30,793 bases of DNA, taken from JAZQHR01 sp045540815. GTDB lineage: Bacteria > Bacillota > Clostridia > UMGS1810. The notes beneath the pieces were generated by a model that had not been told where the DNA came from, did no database searches, and saw only the letters and a list, made by a program, of their open reading frames with translations. This document shows, piece after piece, positions 30,737 to 30,793 of this stretch. How positions within the stretch are numbered: the stretch's first letter is position 1; each line of letters starts with the position of its first letter. The DNA lies in the NCBI GenBank assembly GCA_045540815.1, contig JAZQHY010000008.1:1-30793 (forward strand). Reading direction: 5' to 3'. The position numbers and the translations under genes were made by a program.

Positions 30737-30783
30737 GAAGCATTACAGATGGAATTCCTACCTGTAGTGCTTCTTTATTTTTT
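30737..30783 (+). terminator. Intrinsic terminator near the window end
   Basis: GAAGCATTACAG (30737-30748) pairs with CTGTAGTGCTTC (30762-30773) with one G-U pair, followed by a T-rich run. Confidence 0.85.
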
Positions 30784-30793
30784 CTGCAAAAGT

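Larger units (their letters stand above)
30622..30783 (+). ncRNA. Candidate small RNA containing box B copy 6
   Basis: A consensus promoter and a strong terminator delimit about 160 bases with no credible open frame; the first ATG frame stops after three codons. GCGGGT and ACCCGC near 30639 and 30667 can form a stem whose 3' arm lies in box B. It could be a small RNA, or the leader of a gene truncated by rearrangement. Confidence 0.35.

Noticed and set aside
1..30793. CRISPR array
   Set aside because: The box repeats are thousands of bases apart with genes between them; no run of regularly spaced short repeats and no cas gene was seen.

Overview
The window looks like accessory chromosome from a low-GC Firmicute of the class Clostridia, most likely a Ruminococcus-like gut or rumen bacterium. 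The evidence is AT-rich coding sequence, strong AGGAGG-type ribosome sites with many TTG and GTG starts, canonical sigma-70 promoters with 16-17 bp spacers, a type I dockerin protein of cellulosome type, and small Clostridia-type proteins (DUF6809-like, zinc-ribbon). No replication, ribosomal or intact tRNA gene is present to fix the genus.

Layout. 1-2613: single-gene and short-operon accessory modules (membrane protein; GNAT acetyltransferase, P-loop kinase, DUF5131). 2614-3283: a gene-free stretch with a decayed tRNA-Pro 3' fragment, hairpins and a structured leader or small RNA. 3284-7447: secreted CHAP/ricin/dockerin protein and a CstA-family transporter. 7587-8171 (minus): an XRE regulator fused to a complete desulfoferrodoxin module. 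8379-22055: a defence-like block holding a GmrSD-like DUF262/DUF1524 protein, a SAM riboswitch ahead of a 91-residue unknown protein, an unknown 184-residue protein, a membrane KAP NTPase, and an operon of XRE control protein, C5-cytosine methyltransferase, Mrr-like nuclease, AlwI/FokI-like nuclease, SF1 helicase, unknown protein and peptide-deformylase-like protein. 22078-24067: small proteins (DUF4160-like, zinc ribbon, DUF6809-like) and a lipoprotein. 24221-26808: a probable four-gene operon (GNAT, GrpB, carbamoyltransferase paralog, methyltransferase-like). 26936-28777: divergent EamA exporter and LysR regulator. 29004-30559: alpha/beta hydrolase and a small lipoprotein. The last 230 bases may carry a small RNA.

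How the parts relate. The methyltransferase would protect self DNA and the two nucleases with the helicase would attack unmodified or foreign DNA, with the XRE protein timing expression. The GmrSD-like and KAP proteins are plausible independent antiphage modules. No phage-defence activity can be proven from sequence.

The most unusual structure is intergenic. A box around TGACCTGCATTAATCAAAG occurs six times, and a second box ending in a GCAACAT-type terminator occurs with variations three times. Both tend to sit at terminator/promoter junctions between genes, and the promoters next to several of them resemble each other. I found no copy of the first box between 11421 and 24071, which covers most of the defence block. 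The strongest single surprises are the S-box riboswitch on a gene with no known methionine role, the structured RNA at 3111-3266, and the terminator hairpin with covarying stem and identical 13-base loop at 748 and 24103.
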